Positions 17,991 to 26,759 of a stretch of 64,000 nucleotides of DNA are shown piece by piece. The position numbers and the translations under genes were made by a program. The stretch spans positions 124,001 through 188,000 of the forward strand of contig CAVZLR010000004.1 of the NCBI GenBank assembly GCA_963776205.1. Reading direction: 5' to 3'. Source of the stretch: UBA4459 sp963776205. GTDB taxonomy: Bacteria; Bacteroidota; Bacteroidia; Bacteroidales; F082. Below the pieces are notes generated by a model. It searched no databases. It saw only the letters and a program-made list of their open reading frames with translations, and was not told where the DNA came from. Position 1 is the stretch's first letter. Each line of letters opens with the position of its first letter.

Positions 17991-19976
17991 TTATTTAGCA
18001 ATATCTTTCCAGTTCTTAACTACTATTGTAATTGTTGTATCACTAATGTTATCCAGGATAAGATTGGGCATCGTGTTACCATTCTCATCTGCAAATTCAC
18101 TTTCCCAATTTCCCCGTGTTATTTTATATTCCAAAGGATGGCCATTTTCTATTTTGAAAGAACCTCGCCAACTACCATCAGGATTTTCTTTGAGAGGTAC
18201 GGCATTTGGCTGCCAATTTCCAATGGATATGTGATTACCAACAATATAAATTGTTGACTGGGGAGGTAAAATCTTGGGAATTACGATAATTTCAATTTCA
18301 CAACCTTCAGAGGCATCCTTTGTCAAGTCAATGAAGTAAGAATCAACACTTGCATTCTTACCTTCAAATAAATCAATCAGATATTCTTGTGTAAGTATCG
18401 GTAGAGGATACATTGCTGAGAGTTGGTTTTCTCGATAGGATTTTGACACAAATTCTTTTAATGGAAGTGAAGCCTGGTAAAGATAAATACTGGAATAGTG
18501 CTGGCCTTCCAGTATATCCCCTAAATTTTCAGGAGATGAAACAAACAATATATCGATCTTGTCCGAAGAGCAGGCTGCAATAGTTTCCAGAAATCCCATC
18601 TTGCCCAAATCGGTGGCGCAATCCGTAATGATTAATGGATGATAATCATTGGAGAATAGCTCTGCCGCAATGATTTTTTCATCACATTTTTCAAAATCAT
18701 ACACCGCCCAACAATCATCACACGAAATTCCAACCATTGAAATAATACCCAAGGCTATAATTCCTACATACAATAGTGGATATAGTATTTTCTCTTTTGA
18801 AAATTTTTTGTCGAAAAACCAGCTTATAAGTATGATTATTCCAATAAAATACACACTATGATACCGCCATGTCACGGAAATAAATCTGTGTCCAATTATA
18901 TCGTAAAGATTAAAGAATACTATTCCCGGTATTGTGATCAGCAGTATAAACCATTTAACTTTTATTGGTGATTTCCTGATCAGATAAACTAAGGATGTGA
19001 TGATAAATCCAATCAATATTAAATTTAACGCTATTGCTATTACTAATTCAACAGTGTAGCTATTTACATGGAAATAACTATAAATGCCTTCAAAATTATC
19101 TGTATATGAAAATATATGCGCCATTCCGAACCAGGGCCCTGCCAGCACTTCCCAGATTTCCGGTTCACCCAGTTGCCATGTCAATGATCCTTTGATATCG
19201 GACGTATGATTGAAGAGTGTAATTAACCAGGGTGTATAAACCAGAAAAGCCAATAAATTGCTAACCAATAGTTTTATTCTCATTTCTTTATGAAGAAACC
19301 ATACATAAAGGAAATGACCTATGATAATGATGCCGGTTAATGATGAAACGTAAAGTGCAAATATTGAAGCAGCTGTATACAATATCCAGGATTTGACCGT
19401 ATTTTTGTCTGTAGCCTTTAAAATAAGTAAGTGCATTAATAATAAGGAGAAGATCCACAATATATAATACCTTGAATCCTGGGCATAGTTATGTATGAAT
19501 GGTGAAACAGCAAACAAACTGGTAGCGATCAATCCCGCCCGATTTGACCTTAAAAGTTGCTTGGCTGTCAGATAAAGCAGCGGAAGGGTGAGAATAAATA
19601 TCAATATTGTGAACAAGCGGTAGTCAATATGTTCAGCACCAACAATATGATGCCAGAATACAAGTAATACATAGTGCAGTGGCGTAAACTGGGGCATTTG
19701 TGATAAACCTTTTAGCTGATTTTCAATCGAATATTGCCCATTATTCAAATTGAGGATGTCATTATAGTAGCTAATATTCACAACTGTGTCGGTAGGAAAT
19801 TTATCCCAGAATACTCCTGTATTCGTTCCTGATGTATGGAAAATTGTATAAATCTCATCCAACCAGAAAAATCTGCTTTCAAGTCCGATGAACTTCAGAG
19901 ATACACCAAGTAGGATTATTGCAATATACAGATATGGCTTTTTTAAAAAACTTTTTATGGATTCCATTATTTCCAT
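17991..19976 (-). CDS. GT-C (PMT/ArnT-like) membrane glycosyltransferase with C-terminal CBM20 domain
   Basis: An intact 661-residue protein. Residues 1-400 hold about ten transmembrane helices with a periplasmic loop after TM1 containing FFWLDEIYTIF; this acidic motif is typical of family 39/83 lipid-linked sugar transferases. A soluble region (400-545) follows. Residues 545-661 form a starch-binding CBM20-like beta-sandwich, seen in VIPKILPPQSTIYIVGNHIS, IGNWQPNAVPLKENPDGSWR and ITRGNWESEFADENG. CBM20 binds alpha-glucans, so this combination suggests attachment or recognition of a glucan at the cell surface. It is one of only three unbroken genes in the 9.3-23.8 kb block together with its edges. 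Hairpin B follows and a repeat spacer precedes it. Confidence 0.85.
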   Translation of the reverse strand: MEIMESIKSFLKKPYLYIAIILLGVSLKFIGLESRFFWLDEIYTIFHTSGTNTGVFWDKFPTDTVVNISYYNDILNLNNGQYSIENQLKGLSQMPQFTPLHYVLLVFWHHIVGAEHIDYRLFTILIFILTLPLLYLTAKQLLRSNRAGLIATSLFAVSPFIHNYAQDSRYYILWIFSLLLMHLLILKATDKNTVKSWILYTAASIFALYVSSLTGIIIIGHFLYVWFLHKEMRIKLLVSNLLAFLVYTPWLITLFNHTSDIKGSLTWQLGEPEIWEVLAGPWFGMAHIFSYTDNFEGIYSYFHVNSYTVELVIAIALNLILIGFIITSLVYLIRKSPIKVKWFILLITIPGIVFFNLYDIIGHRFISVTWRYHSVYFIGIIILISWFFDKKFSKEKILYPLLYVGIIALGIISMVGISCDDCWAVYDFEKCDEKIIAAELFSNDYHPLIITDCATDLGKMGFLETIAACSSDKIDILFVSSPENLGDILEGQHYSSIYLYQASLPLKEFVSKSYRENQLSAMYPLPILTQEYLIDLFEGKNASVDSYFIDLTKDASEGCEIEIIVIPKILPPQSTIYIVGNHISIGNWQPNAVPLKENPDGSWRGSFKIENGHPLEYKITRGNWESEFADENGNTMPNLILDNISDTTITIVVKNWKDIAK

Positions 19977-19999
19977 AGTTAATATAAATTAAGCACAAC

Positions 20000-20294
20000 A
20001 GGGAGCTAAACCTGTCCGAATGGATGAATCCATTCATCCTGGCGGGCGTAGTTCCGCATTGAGAACGAAGATATTAAAAAAGCAGCGATCATCCAATTGA
20101 TTTTTAGATCAATTGTGTTGATCCGGTTTACCTTTGCCAGTAAAGGCATTGCGTAAATGCTTTTTTATATATCGGGAGTTAGAATTGCGGATACCAAATT
20201 ACTTTTAGCGTTAGATGTGTCACGTTTTGACTCGAAGTCCAGTTGAAGCTGAAATTAGGTAAAAGTCATGATAAGTAATTTGGTTTAGCTCCCT
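20000..20294. repeat. Long repeat, left and 250-bp modules joined
   Basis: The left module (20000-20049) equals 14699-14748 and the rest equals 17489-17752 without the 20-bp GC palindrome. It is therefore the most complete copy and shows the uninterrupted insertion site (GATGTGTCACGTTTTGACTC). Confidence 0.85.
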
Positions 20295-20393
20295 GATGTA
20301 TCACATTTCAAAATACACACAGAGTGCGCAAGCACCGTGGATTTTGTCAGCTTCCTGCCCGTCCGGCAGGCGGGTAGCTGAATGTGATACATC
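20295..20393. repeat. 99-bp inverted-repeat element, copy 4
   Basis: The ends are perfect 13-bp inverted repeats (GATGTATCACATT/AATGTGATACATC). It abuts hairpin F at CATCGG, as copies 2 and 3 abut theirs. Confidence 0.88.
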
Positions 20394-20516
20394 GGTTTGA
20401 ATATGATGCGTGCCGCATTTTATTCAATAAGTTTTTATATTTACGTATTTTCAAATTTACTAAATCATTTTCTGTGAAAATGAAACTGCGGTATGCATTA
20501 TATTTTTTGTTATGGG
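20393..20516. repeat. Array hairpin F (attC-like)
   Basis: The left arm AATATGATGCGTGCCGCA pairs with the right arm TGCGGTATGCATTATATT almost without mismatch (G-T pairs allowed). The right border is GTTATGGGC. The stretch 20517-20655 beyond it, up to the stop of the nuclease-ATPase remnant, shows nothing further. Confidence 0.75.
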
Positions 20517-20655
20517 CTGGGCTTTAATAATATTCATCTTCAAGTTTTCTTTTGGGCACTGCGCTCAATTTTTTGTCTTTGTTTTTTTGAAATGATCAGA
20601 TATTTTTTTTGAATATTGTTTTACCTCCCCAGAAAGATTCAGCTCCGTAAATTCT

Positions 20656-22993
20656 TTATGTTCTTGTTTGATCAAATAATCTGCTGAATGACTTTACTCG
20701 ATTCAGTCTGAGTTCAATCCTGCCCATGAAGTTTCCTGAGAAATATAAATCGAGTTCTCTGGATGCATCTCTAACAAACCTGTGATGCATATCCTCATCG
20801 TAGATGCCACAATCAAGAGATACTAAATCTAAATATGTGAAATCAAAACACAATTTTTCTAAGAAATATTTTCCAAATGCAGTTATTCTAATTTGATCAA
20901 TATCCTCGTTGTATTCTTCTAATCTATTGCTAGACTCTACAAGACCACGTGTGAGAAATGTATCCAAATGCTTTTCAAAATCAATTTTTAGGTTGAACTC
21001 ATTATCGAATTTTTGTATTAAATATTTAGCATCAATAAAACCATTAGAAGGTTTGTCATTACTTTTATTATTAAGCATATCTAATATCCGAAGACCAGAA
21101 AAGTGGGAACTTTCTGATTCGTTTCTAATTTGAAAAACATTTGGAACTTTACTAAATCTTTCATCATAGAAAAACCTGCTCTGGGATCATCATCGGTTTA
21201 ATTACTTGATGAATCTGAAACTTCCAATTAGGATAAGGTGCCATTTCATTTATATTGGTATATCCAGAAGTTATAAAACCTTTGAAAAAATCAAGAGCCA
21301 TTCTTACGTCTCCATGGGTACTATATCTCAAGAAAGGTACTCAGCGCAGATCCTCGTCGTCGAATTTCTTTCTTGCAAATTTCAATGAATGAATTAATTG
21401 TATTCAGCTCATTAACATGTCTAATATTGAATTCAGTTTCAACATCTACTGTTGATTTTAATTTATCCAGAATATATAGTAAAGTCGTTTTACTAGTACA
21501 TCTGGAATAACTGGAGAAGTAAGGTGATAACGCTGGTGGATTATATGCATCTAATACTCCTTTTGTTTTAACTCTGTAAAAACGCTCTTCACGCATTGAA
21601 ATAATAACTAGACAACCTAGTTTCTTAGCAATTTCTGTTGCAGTAAGAAAACAGACATCCTGAAGTTGCGGTGAAAATTGATCTAAGTTATCCAGAATAA
21701 TAATTAAACCCTTCCGCTTTGCCTTTAATGATAAACTTAGTCTTTCACAAGTATATTTAATATCATCCTTTTGTTTGATTATGAAATCATTCACTAATCT
21801 TTGATAGTCTACACTTGACGTTTCTAACCCCTTCTAAGAATTGTTTCTCAAAAAGATCAAATTTATCACTATAAAGTTCAAGTAATTCCTTTTTACTTTG
21901 AGCAAGTATTTTATCTGTATCAATAGCTTCTTGAACTTTAACCCATATTTCTTTTGTTAATTCATTTGACTCTTGAGCTGAATTTAATAGGTCCACAAGA
22001 GCTAAATGTGCATACATCTCAATTTCAACAGGCTTAATGTAGTAAAAGAATCTCTTTAGGAAAGTCGATTTTCCAGAGCCTCTACCTCCAAACAATATCA
22101 TTACATTGTCAAGGTTTTCTTTTTTTATTATTTCTTGAATTTTATAAGCAAAAGCACCACCCTTTTTATCATCAGTAAAGTCTCTTACACCTTGGGATTT
22201 GAAAAATGGAGTTAATGAATCATATACAAATCCTTGAACATTTTTTTGCAAATTATCATAATGACCTTTGTTTGTAACATAGCATTGCGTCATAAAATCA
22301 TCATCATCTATTGGTATGACACCAAGGTATTTTCAACTCAGACTTGATAGAATATGAGCATACTTGTTACTATTTACAGGAGTGTTAAATGTTATTATTG
22401 AATTTTTTGGGTAGTAAATTTCATCATTGCCTGAACGAATGAATCCTATATTACGACGAAGAGAATTATTATTGATAATACTTTCATAGCCTAAAAGATT
22501 CTTTGCCGTGATATATTCTTTTTTAAAGAAATCTAATCTGTTTATTACAAACGCAGGTAGTTTTTTTCCATGGTTTATTCTGTGGGTTGACTAAAAAGAA
22601 GATCCATTCGTGTCCATTTGATATTGCACCATAGCTACAACCTAAATCTTCACAATATTCTTTTACTTGGAGGATAGCTGCTTTTATGTTCGCGTCCGAA
22701 ATAAGTTTTTCAACTAGAATCTTCTGAAAATTATTACTCGAATTCGGAGTTTTTGGTAATTCAAAGTAAAATGATCCTTTCTTAGCTTCGATTATTAATG
22801 CAGGCGTATTGTTTTTCCGCTTCAAAACATAATCTGCTCTATTTTCCACTTATATACTTTTCACATGAAACTGAATCAAGAGGCCATGATAAAATATCTT
22901 TGAGTATCGAGTCAAATAAGTACAGAACCTGACATCAGCTTCATTCATATCCCTTTCAGCAGATACTTTTATTATTTCTTCAATTCGTTCCAT
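20656..22993 (-). pseudogene. PD-(D/E)XK nuclease-like plus P-loop ATPase protein, defence-like, multiply broken
   Basis: One gene of about 780 codons can be rebuilt from ATG 22993. The N-terminal part (MERIEEIIKVSAERDMNEAD) leads to NRADYVLKRKN and ALIIEAKK, matching the D-x(n)-ExK core of restriction-type nucleases. The centre has Walker A GGRGSGKST (about 22090) and Walker B GLIIILDNLDQ (about 21710), and then CLVIISMREERFY, as in KAP/STAND-like ATPases. The C-terminal part contains STHGDVRMALDFFKGFITSG and a winged-helix-like region to 20656. Six frameshifts (near 22935, 22852, 22540 at A7, 21830 at G4, 21335, 21180) and an in-frame TGA at 22333 break it. Nuclease-ATPase fusions of this sort are common in anti-phage systems; the function here is inferred only. 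Confidence 0.7.
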
Positions 22994-23060
22994 AAGTTAT
23001 AATTTTATATTATTAAACCTTTCAATTAATAAGTTGTATTGGTTTCTCAGCCTTGCCCAT

Positions 23061-23184
23061 AACGGTTTGCGCTAAGAATAGTGCGGGTTTCGGAGCACTA
23101 CTCTTTCTGCTTGCCTTTATTTTTGCTATTTGGTTTATCGTTCATATTACTTCTCAGCCCGCATTATTTTTAGCGTGTGTTGTA
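23061..23184. repeat. Array hairpin A (attC-like), best preserved
   Basis: The left arm CGCTAAGAATAGTGCGGG and right arm CCCGCATTATTTTTAGCG pair at 16 of 18 positions. The outer borders are AACGG on the left and GTTGTAAT on the right, giving AAC...GTT ends. The right end lies 5 bp beyond the SRPBCC stop codon. Confidence 0.8.
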
Positions 23185-23189
23185 ATTCG

Positions 23190-23705
23190 TTATTTTTCAA
23201 GTATTTTTTTATAAGAATCAAGAAATCCATTTCCAATATTTTTACTCCCGAAGTTGCGTAGAAAGAATCCAAGGAACCCTGGAGCTTTATGGTTGCTAAT
23301 CACTATCTGAAGTTCAACTTTGTCATCTTTTATCTCAAAATTTTCGACTATATGGGAGTTGGTCGTTAATGCACTAGTTATATATTCTTCGTCTAAATCA
23401 ATAATTATTTTACTTTCCAATCTATTCACTGAAATGTTAGTTCTTTTCATAGTTCCTTCGTTTGTCGTAATTGTCACAAAGTCGTTTCCTTGGTCAATTA
23501 GTTCAACAGCTGTCACACCAGGGTACACACTTATCAGTCGTTTATAGTGCTCACCCAAATTTTCGAATGATCTATTTACATCTTCTAGGTTACAGTCAAT
23601 CGTAATTGATTTCTGAAACCAAATTTTATCTCTTGTATTATCCATAATTACTCCTATTAATATTAGAACAATGGGTATCGAGATTAAAAGTGTTTTCTTT
23701 TTCAT
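23190..23705 (-). CDS. Membrane-anchored SRPBCC/polyketide-cyclase-like protein
   Basis: A 171-residue protein with an N-terminal signal anchor (KKKTLLISIPIVLILIGVIM) followed by a START/SRPBCC-like beta-grasp domain. The domain starts SITIDCNLEDVNRSFENLGE and ends with a long helix (NIGNGFLDSYKKILEK), as in PYR/Bet v1-like folds with a hydrophobic cavity. No catalytic residues are obvious. It is intact and is the first gene next to the recombinase, the position of the newest cassette if the array interpretation is right. Its function is unknown. Confidence 0.65.
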   Translation of the reverse strand: MKKKTLLISIPIVLILIGVIMDNTRDKIWFQKSITIDCNLEDVNRSFENLGEHYKRLISVYPGVTAVELIDQGNDFVTITTNEGTMKRTNISVNRLESKIIIDLDEEYITSALTTNSHIVENFEIKDDKVELQIVISNHKAPGFLGFFLRNFGSKNIGNGFLDSYKKILEK

Positions 23706-23731
23706 TGTTCAGTTTGTTAAATGAATTACAA

Positions 23732-23756
23732 AACTTGTTATATAAAGAACAAAGTT
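23732..23756. other. Candidate recombinase core site (dyad) between recombinase and first array gene
   Basis: The arms AACTTGTTA and AACAAAGTT are inverted around a 7-bp centre TATAAAG, the geometry of a Xer-type core site. It lies 19 bp beyond the recombinase stop codon and 27 bp ahead of the first array gene, where an attachment site would be expected. The match is short and could be chance. Confidence 0.35.
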
Positions 23757-23774
23757 CCAAAATAACAGCTAATA

Positions 23775-24974
23775 TTACCCTGTTATCAGGAAGTTTTTAT
23801 CTCCTTTATCAATTTTATTTTGTTCCTCCAGAACACCTTCAGGTAAAATGTCTAAAGGACTACGTACTGAAAGTAATTGCTCCTTTGTTAAATGTATATA
23901 AATCTGTGTTGTTTCAGGCTTGCTGTGGCCTAACAACTCTTGAACGTATTTCAGGTCCACACCACTTTCCAATAAATGGGTAGCATAACTATGCCGAAAA
24001 GTGTGAGGCGTAACCTTTTTCCTTATCCCTGCTTTTTGAACTGAACGCTCCAAAAACTTCCTGATACTGCTGGAGGAATACATGAGGCTTTCTTGCCCAT
24101 TGAAAACATAAGTGACAGGATTATAAGTCAAATAATAGTCGTTCAGCAATCCAAGAATCCTTGTTGAAAGCCCTACCACTCTTTGCTTTCTGCCCTTTCC
24201 CATCCGGATGTATATCTGTTGCCGCTCCACATCAATATCTGCAAGCTTTAAGTTAATTAATTCATTGACCCTGAGACCGGATGAATACAATAACGATAAA
24301 ATTAACCGGTGTTTAATATTTGGCGTTGCAAACAGCAATTTTAAAACTTCTGTTTTAGATAAAACCAAAGGTAATTTCTTTCCCTTTAATGGGCGCTTGA
24401 GTAATTCAGGAACAATATGATTTCCTGTATGATAAGTGTAAAACAACTTTAAAGCACTGATAAATTGTCGCTGGTAAACAACGGAGTAATTGTTCTTAAC
24501 AATAGCTTCGTAGTTGTACTTTTCAACATCTTTTTCGGTAAGGCTTTCAGCTGTCCTGTCACTGAAAAAACCAAAAAATGACTCAAGCATATGACGATAC
24601 ATCCTGATCGTGGATTCGCTGTATCTGTCACCCTTCATCTTGACAACGAGTTCATCCAACATGGCAGAAGTCTGATTGCCTATTTTACTTTTAAATGAAG
24701 GTAAAGCACTTGCTTTTATTAAGGCCTTTTTCAGGGGCTTTTTTTTAGTAAGCAATTTAGTGTCAAGCCATGCAAAGCCTTTGTAATGAACAAAAAGGCT
24801 GTGTAGGACTTTGTTTTTGTTTTGAACATACCAGCATTTATTGCTAGCACTCCATAAAACTCCTTCCAGTTTTTTTGTATGGGCAATCAGTTCCTTATTA
24901 TATTCGAAATAAAGACCAATGCAATCTTTACCGCGATGCTGTAATTTTTTTAATGTGATACCTGGCAATGGCAT
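23775..24974 (-). CDS. Tyrosine recombinase/integrase (XerC/D-like)
   Basis: A 399-residue protein. An N-terminal region of about 110 residues (LYFEYNKELIAHTKKLEGVL, WSASNKCWYV) precedes the SAM-like core-binding domain and the catalytic domain. The catalytic residues are R233 in SSGLRVNEL, H325-x2-R in HTFRHSYATH, the histidine in LLGHSKPETTQ, and Y359 in QIYIHL. The C-terminal SPLDIL is common in Bacteroidetes integrases. The extra helix that marks IntI integron integrases between the second and third patches is absent. It lies directly upstream of the hairpin-separated gene block and reads in the same direction, so it is the natural candidate for mobilising it. Confidence 0.93.
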   Translation of the reverse strand: MPLPGITLKKLQHRGKDCIGLYFEYNKELIAHTKKLEGVLWSASNKCWYVQNKNKVLHSLFVHYKGFAWLDTKLLTKKKPLKKALIKASALPSFKSKIGNQTSAMLDELVVKMKGDRYSESTIRMYRHMLESFFGFFSDRTAESLTEKDVEKYNYEAIVKNNYSVVYQRQFISALKLFYTYHTGNHIVPELLKRPLKGKKLPLVLSKTEVLKLLFATPNIKHRLILSLLYSSGLRVNELINLKLADIDVERQQIYIRMGKGRKQRVVGLSTRILGLLNDYYLTYNPVTYVFNGQESLMYSSSSIRKFLERSVQKAGIRKKVTPHTFRHSYATHLLESGVDLKYVQELLGHSKPETTQIYIHLTKEQLLSVRSPLDILPEGVLEEQNKIDKGDKNFLITG

Positions 24975-25016
24975 AATCTGGTCTATAGCAGTAGTAACTG
25001 CACCAAATTACAAAAA

Positions 25017-25262
25017 TTATTCAAACAAATCGGGCGATTCATGTCCTTTCTCAAACAAATCCAGCTGGTTGTGCGATACATGATATTTTTCAGGTACTTC
25101 GTTAGAGAAATGTTCGGTATAATTGCGGATGCTCTTCTTGATCAGTTTGGTAGGCGTGGTTTTGCGGGCACGGCAATAGTTTTTCAGCGATTTCATCTGC
25201 TTGGCCGATAACTTGAACGTAACAGTTTTAAATTTGATGACCTTTCTCTTTTTACGCCGCAT
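25017..25262 (-). CDS. Small basic protein upstream of the recombinase, ribbon-helix-helix-like
   Basis: An 81-residue protein. A basic N-terminus (RRKKRKVIKFK) leads to VTFKLSAKQMKSLKNYCRAR then TTPTKLIKKSIRNY, a strand-helix-helix pattern typical of small DNA-binding or relaxosome accessory proteins. It precedes the recombinase by 42 bp on the same strand and is probably co-transcribed with it. A role as directionality or repression factor is inferred from position only. Confidence 0.6.
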   Translation of the reverse strand: MRRKKRKVIKFKTVTFKLSAKQMKSLKNYCRARKTTPTKLIKKSIRNYTEHFSNEVPEKYHVSHNQLDLFEKGHESPDLFE

Positions 25263-25344
25263 TGCGAATAATTGGGTTGTGCTTCACAAAGTAAGGAAAT
25301 TTTTAACAGCCCTGCAACTGTTTGCCCGTTTGATTTTCAAACGT

Positions 25345-26742
25345 TTATTTAATGCTTGCTATAAAATCCCTGGCCAGCCCTATGATGTCACTGGCGTAGG
25401 CTGCCGACTTACTCTTGTCAGTGCTTTCCGCATAAATCCTGATAATAGGCTCCGTATTGGAAGGCCGCAGGTGTACCCAGCCGTCTTCAAAATCAATTTT
25501 TACACCGTCAATTGTGGAAACAGGGAAGGAAGCATATTGCTTTTTAATATGAGCGAATAATGGGCCCAGTTCATCAGTATTGCTGAGTTCTAACTTGTTT
25601 TTTGAAATTGTATAAGCAGGGTAGGTCTTTTTTAGTTCCGAAAGACTTAGTTGTTTTTTGGCCAGGTAAGTCAGCATTAAAGCAATACCCACCAGTGCAT
25701 CGCGTCCATAATGCAGTTCAGGGTAAATAACACCACCGTTACCCTCGCCACCAATCACGGCCCCTACTTCTTTCATTTTTTCAACCACGTTCACTTCACC
25801 CACAGCAGAAGCAAAATAGCTGCCGCCATGTTTTTCGGTAACATCCTTCAATGCCCGGCTGGAAGAAAGATTGGAAACCGTGTTTCCTTTGGTATGCTGC
25901 AGCACATAATCAGCCACGGCCACCAGCGTATATTCTTCACCAAACATATCACCATTTTCCATCACCAGCGCCAGCCGGTCCACATCCGGGTCAACCACAA
26001 TACCCAGGTCAGCACCTGCTTCGATCACTTTTGTGGAGATCACTTTTAGATTTTCAGGCAAGGGCTCGGGATTATGAGGGAAATGGCCCGTAGGCTGGCA
26101 ATAAAGTTCTGTTACCCGGGTAACTCCCAATGCTTTCAAAAGGCGAGGAATGGCAATGCCACCCGTCGAATTCACCGCATCCACAATCACTTTAAAATTT
26201 GCACTCGAAATGGCATCTGCATCAACAAGTTCCAGTCGGAGTATGTTCTCAATATGTTTGTCAATCGTTGTATCATCTAAACGAACTTTTCCAAGTTCAT
26301 CAACAGTTGCAAAATCAAATGCTTCTTTTTCAGCTATCTCCAGCACCTGCTTTCCATCTCCGGCCGAAATGAATTCACCTTTTTCATTCAGCAGTTTCAG
26401 TGCATTCCATGCTGCCGGATTGTGGCTGGCTGTAATGATAATACCGCCCTGCGACCCCGTTGCAATCACCGCCATCTCAACTGTTGGTGTGGTGGAAAGG
26501 CCGGTATTGATCACGTCGATGCCCGATCCGGTCAAAGTAGCCACAACTATTTGCTCCACCATTTTGCCCGACATCCGCGCATCGCGTCCAATGACGAATT
26601 GTACTTTTTTTCCTTCAAATTTCTTTTTAACAAAAGCAGCAAAAGCCGCAGTAAACTTCACAATATCAAGGGGCGTTAGGTTATCACCCGTGTTGCCGCC
26701 TATCGTACCCCGAATACCCGAAATAGATCTGATCAATACCAT
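25345..26742 (-). CDS. glmM: Phosphoglucosamine mutase / phosphohexomutase family
   Basis: A 465-residue alpha-D-phosphohexomutase with all four domains. The phosphoserine loop is TASHNPAAWN with S106, the Mg-binding loop is DPDVDRLAL near residue 245, the sugar-binding loop is GEGNGGVIYPE near 325, and the phosphate-binding loop is RPSNTEPIIRIY near 440. The short length and loop types fit GlmM or ManB of Bacteroidetes, which make GlcN-1-P or Man-1-P for cell envelope sugars. The exact substrate (GlcN-6-P, Man-6-P or Glc-6-P) is not certain, so the symbol is provisional. A TACTTTTG -7 box lies just upstream. Confidence 0.85.
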   Translation of the reverse strand: MVLIRSISGIRGTIGGNTGDNLTPLDIVKFTAAFAAFVKKKFEGKKVQFVIGRDARMSGKMVEQIVVATLTGSGIDVINTGLSTTPTVEMAVIATGSQGGIIITASHNPAAWNALKLLNEKGEFISAGDGKQVLEIAEKEAFDFATVDELGKVRLDDTTIDKHIENILRLELVDADAISSANFKVIVDAVNSTGGIAIPRLLKALGVTRVTELYCQPTGHFPHNPEPLPENLKVISTKVIEAGADLGIVVDPDVDRLALVMENGDMFGEEYTLVAVADYVLQHTKGNTVSNLSSSRALKDVTEKHGGSYFASAVGEVNVVEKMKEVGAVIGGEGNGGVIYPELHYGRDALVGIALMLTYLAKKQLSLSELKKTYPAYTISKNKLELSNTDELGPLFAHIKKQYASFPVSTIDGVKIDFEDGWVHLRPSNTEPIIRIYAESTDKSKSAAYASDIIGLARDFIASIK

Positions 26743-26759
26743 ACAAAATATATATCATA

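Noticed and set aside
17802..18257. Plus-strand frame of 151 codons
   Set aside because: It starts inside the 99-bp element and hairpin B and then runs antisense to the CBM20 domain; a shadow frame.
11600..22340. TGA read as tryptophan (alternative code) to explain in-frame TGA at 11664 and 22333
   Set aside because: Trp is written TGG throughout the intact genes, another break is a TAA, and most breaks are frameshifts; recoding does not explain them.
25262..25300. GGTTGTGCTTCAC upstream of the small basic gene, like the right border of hairpin D
   Set aside because: There is no matching left arm, so it cannot form the hairpin; a 10-base match is not enough.
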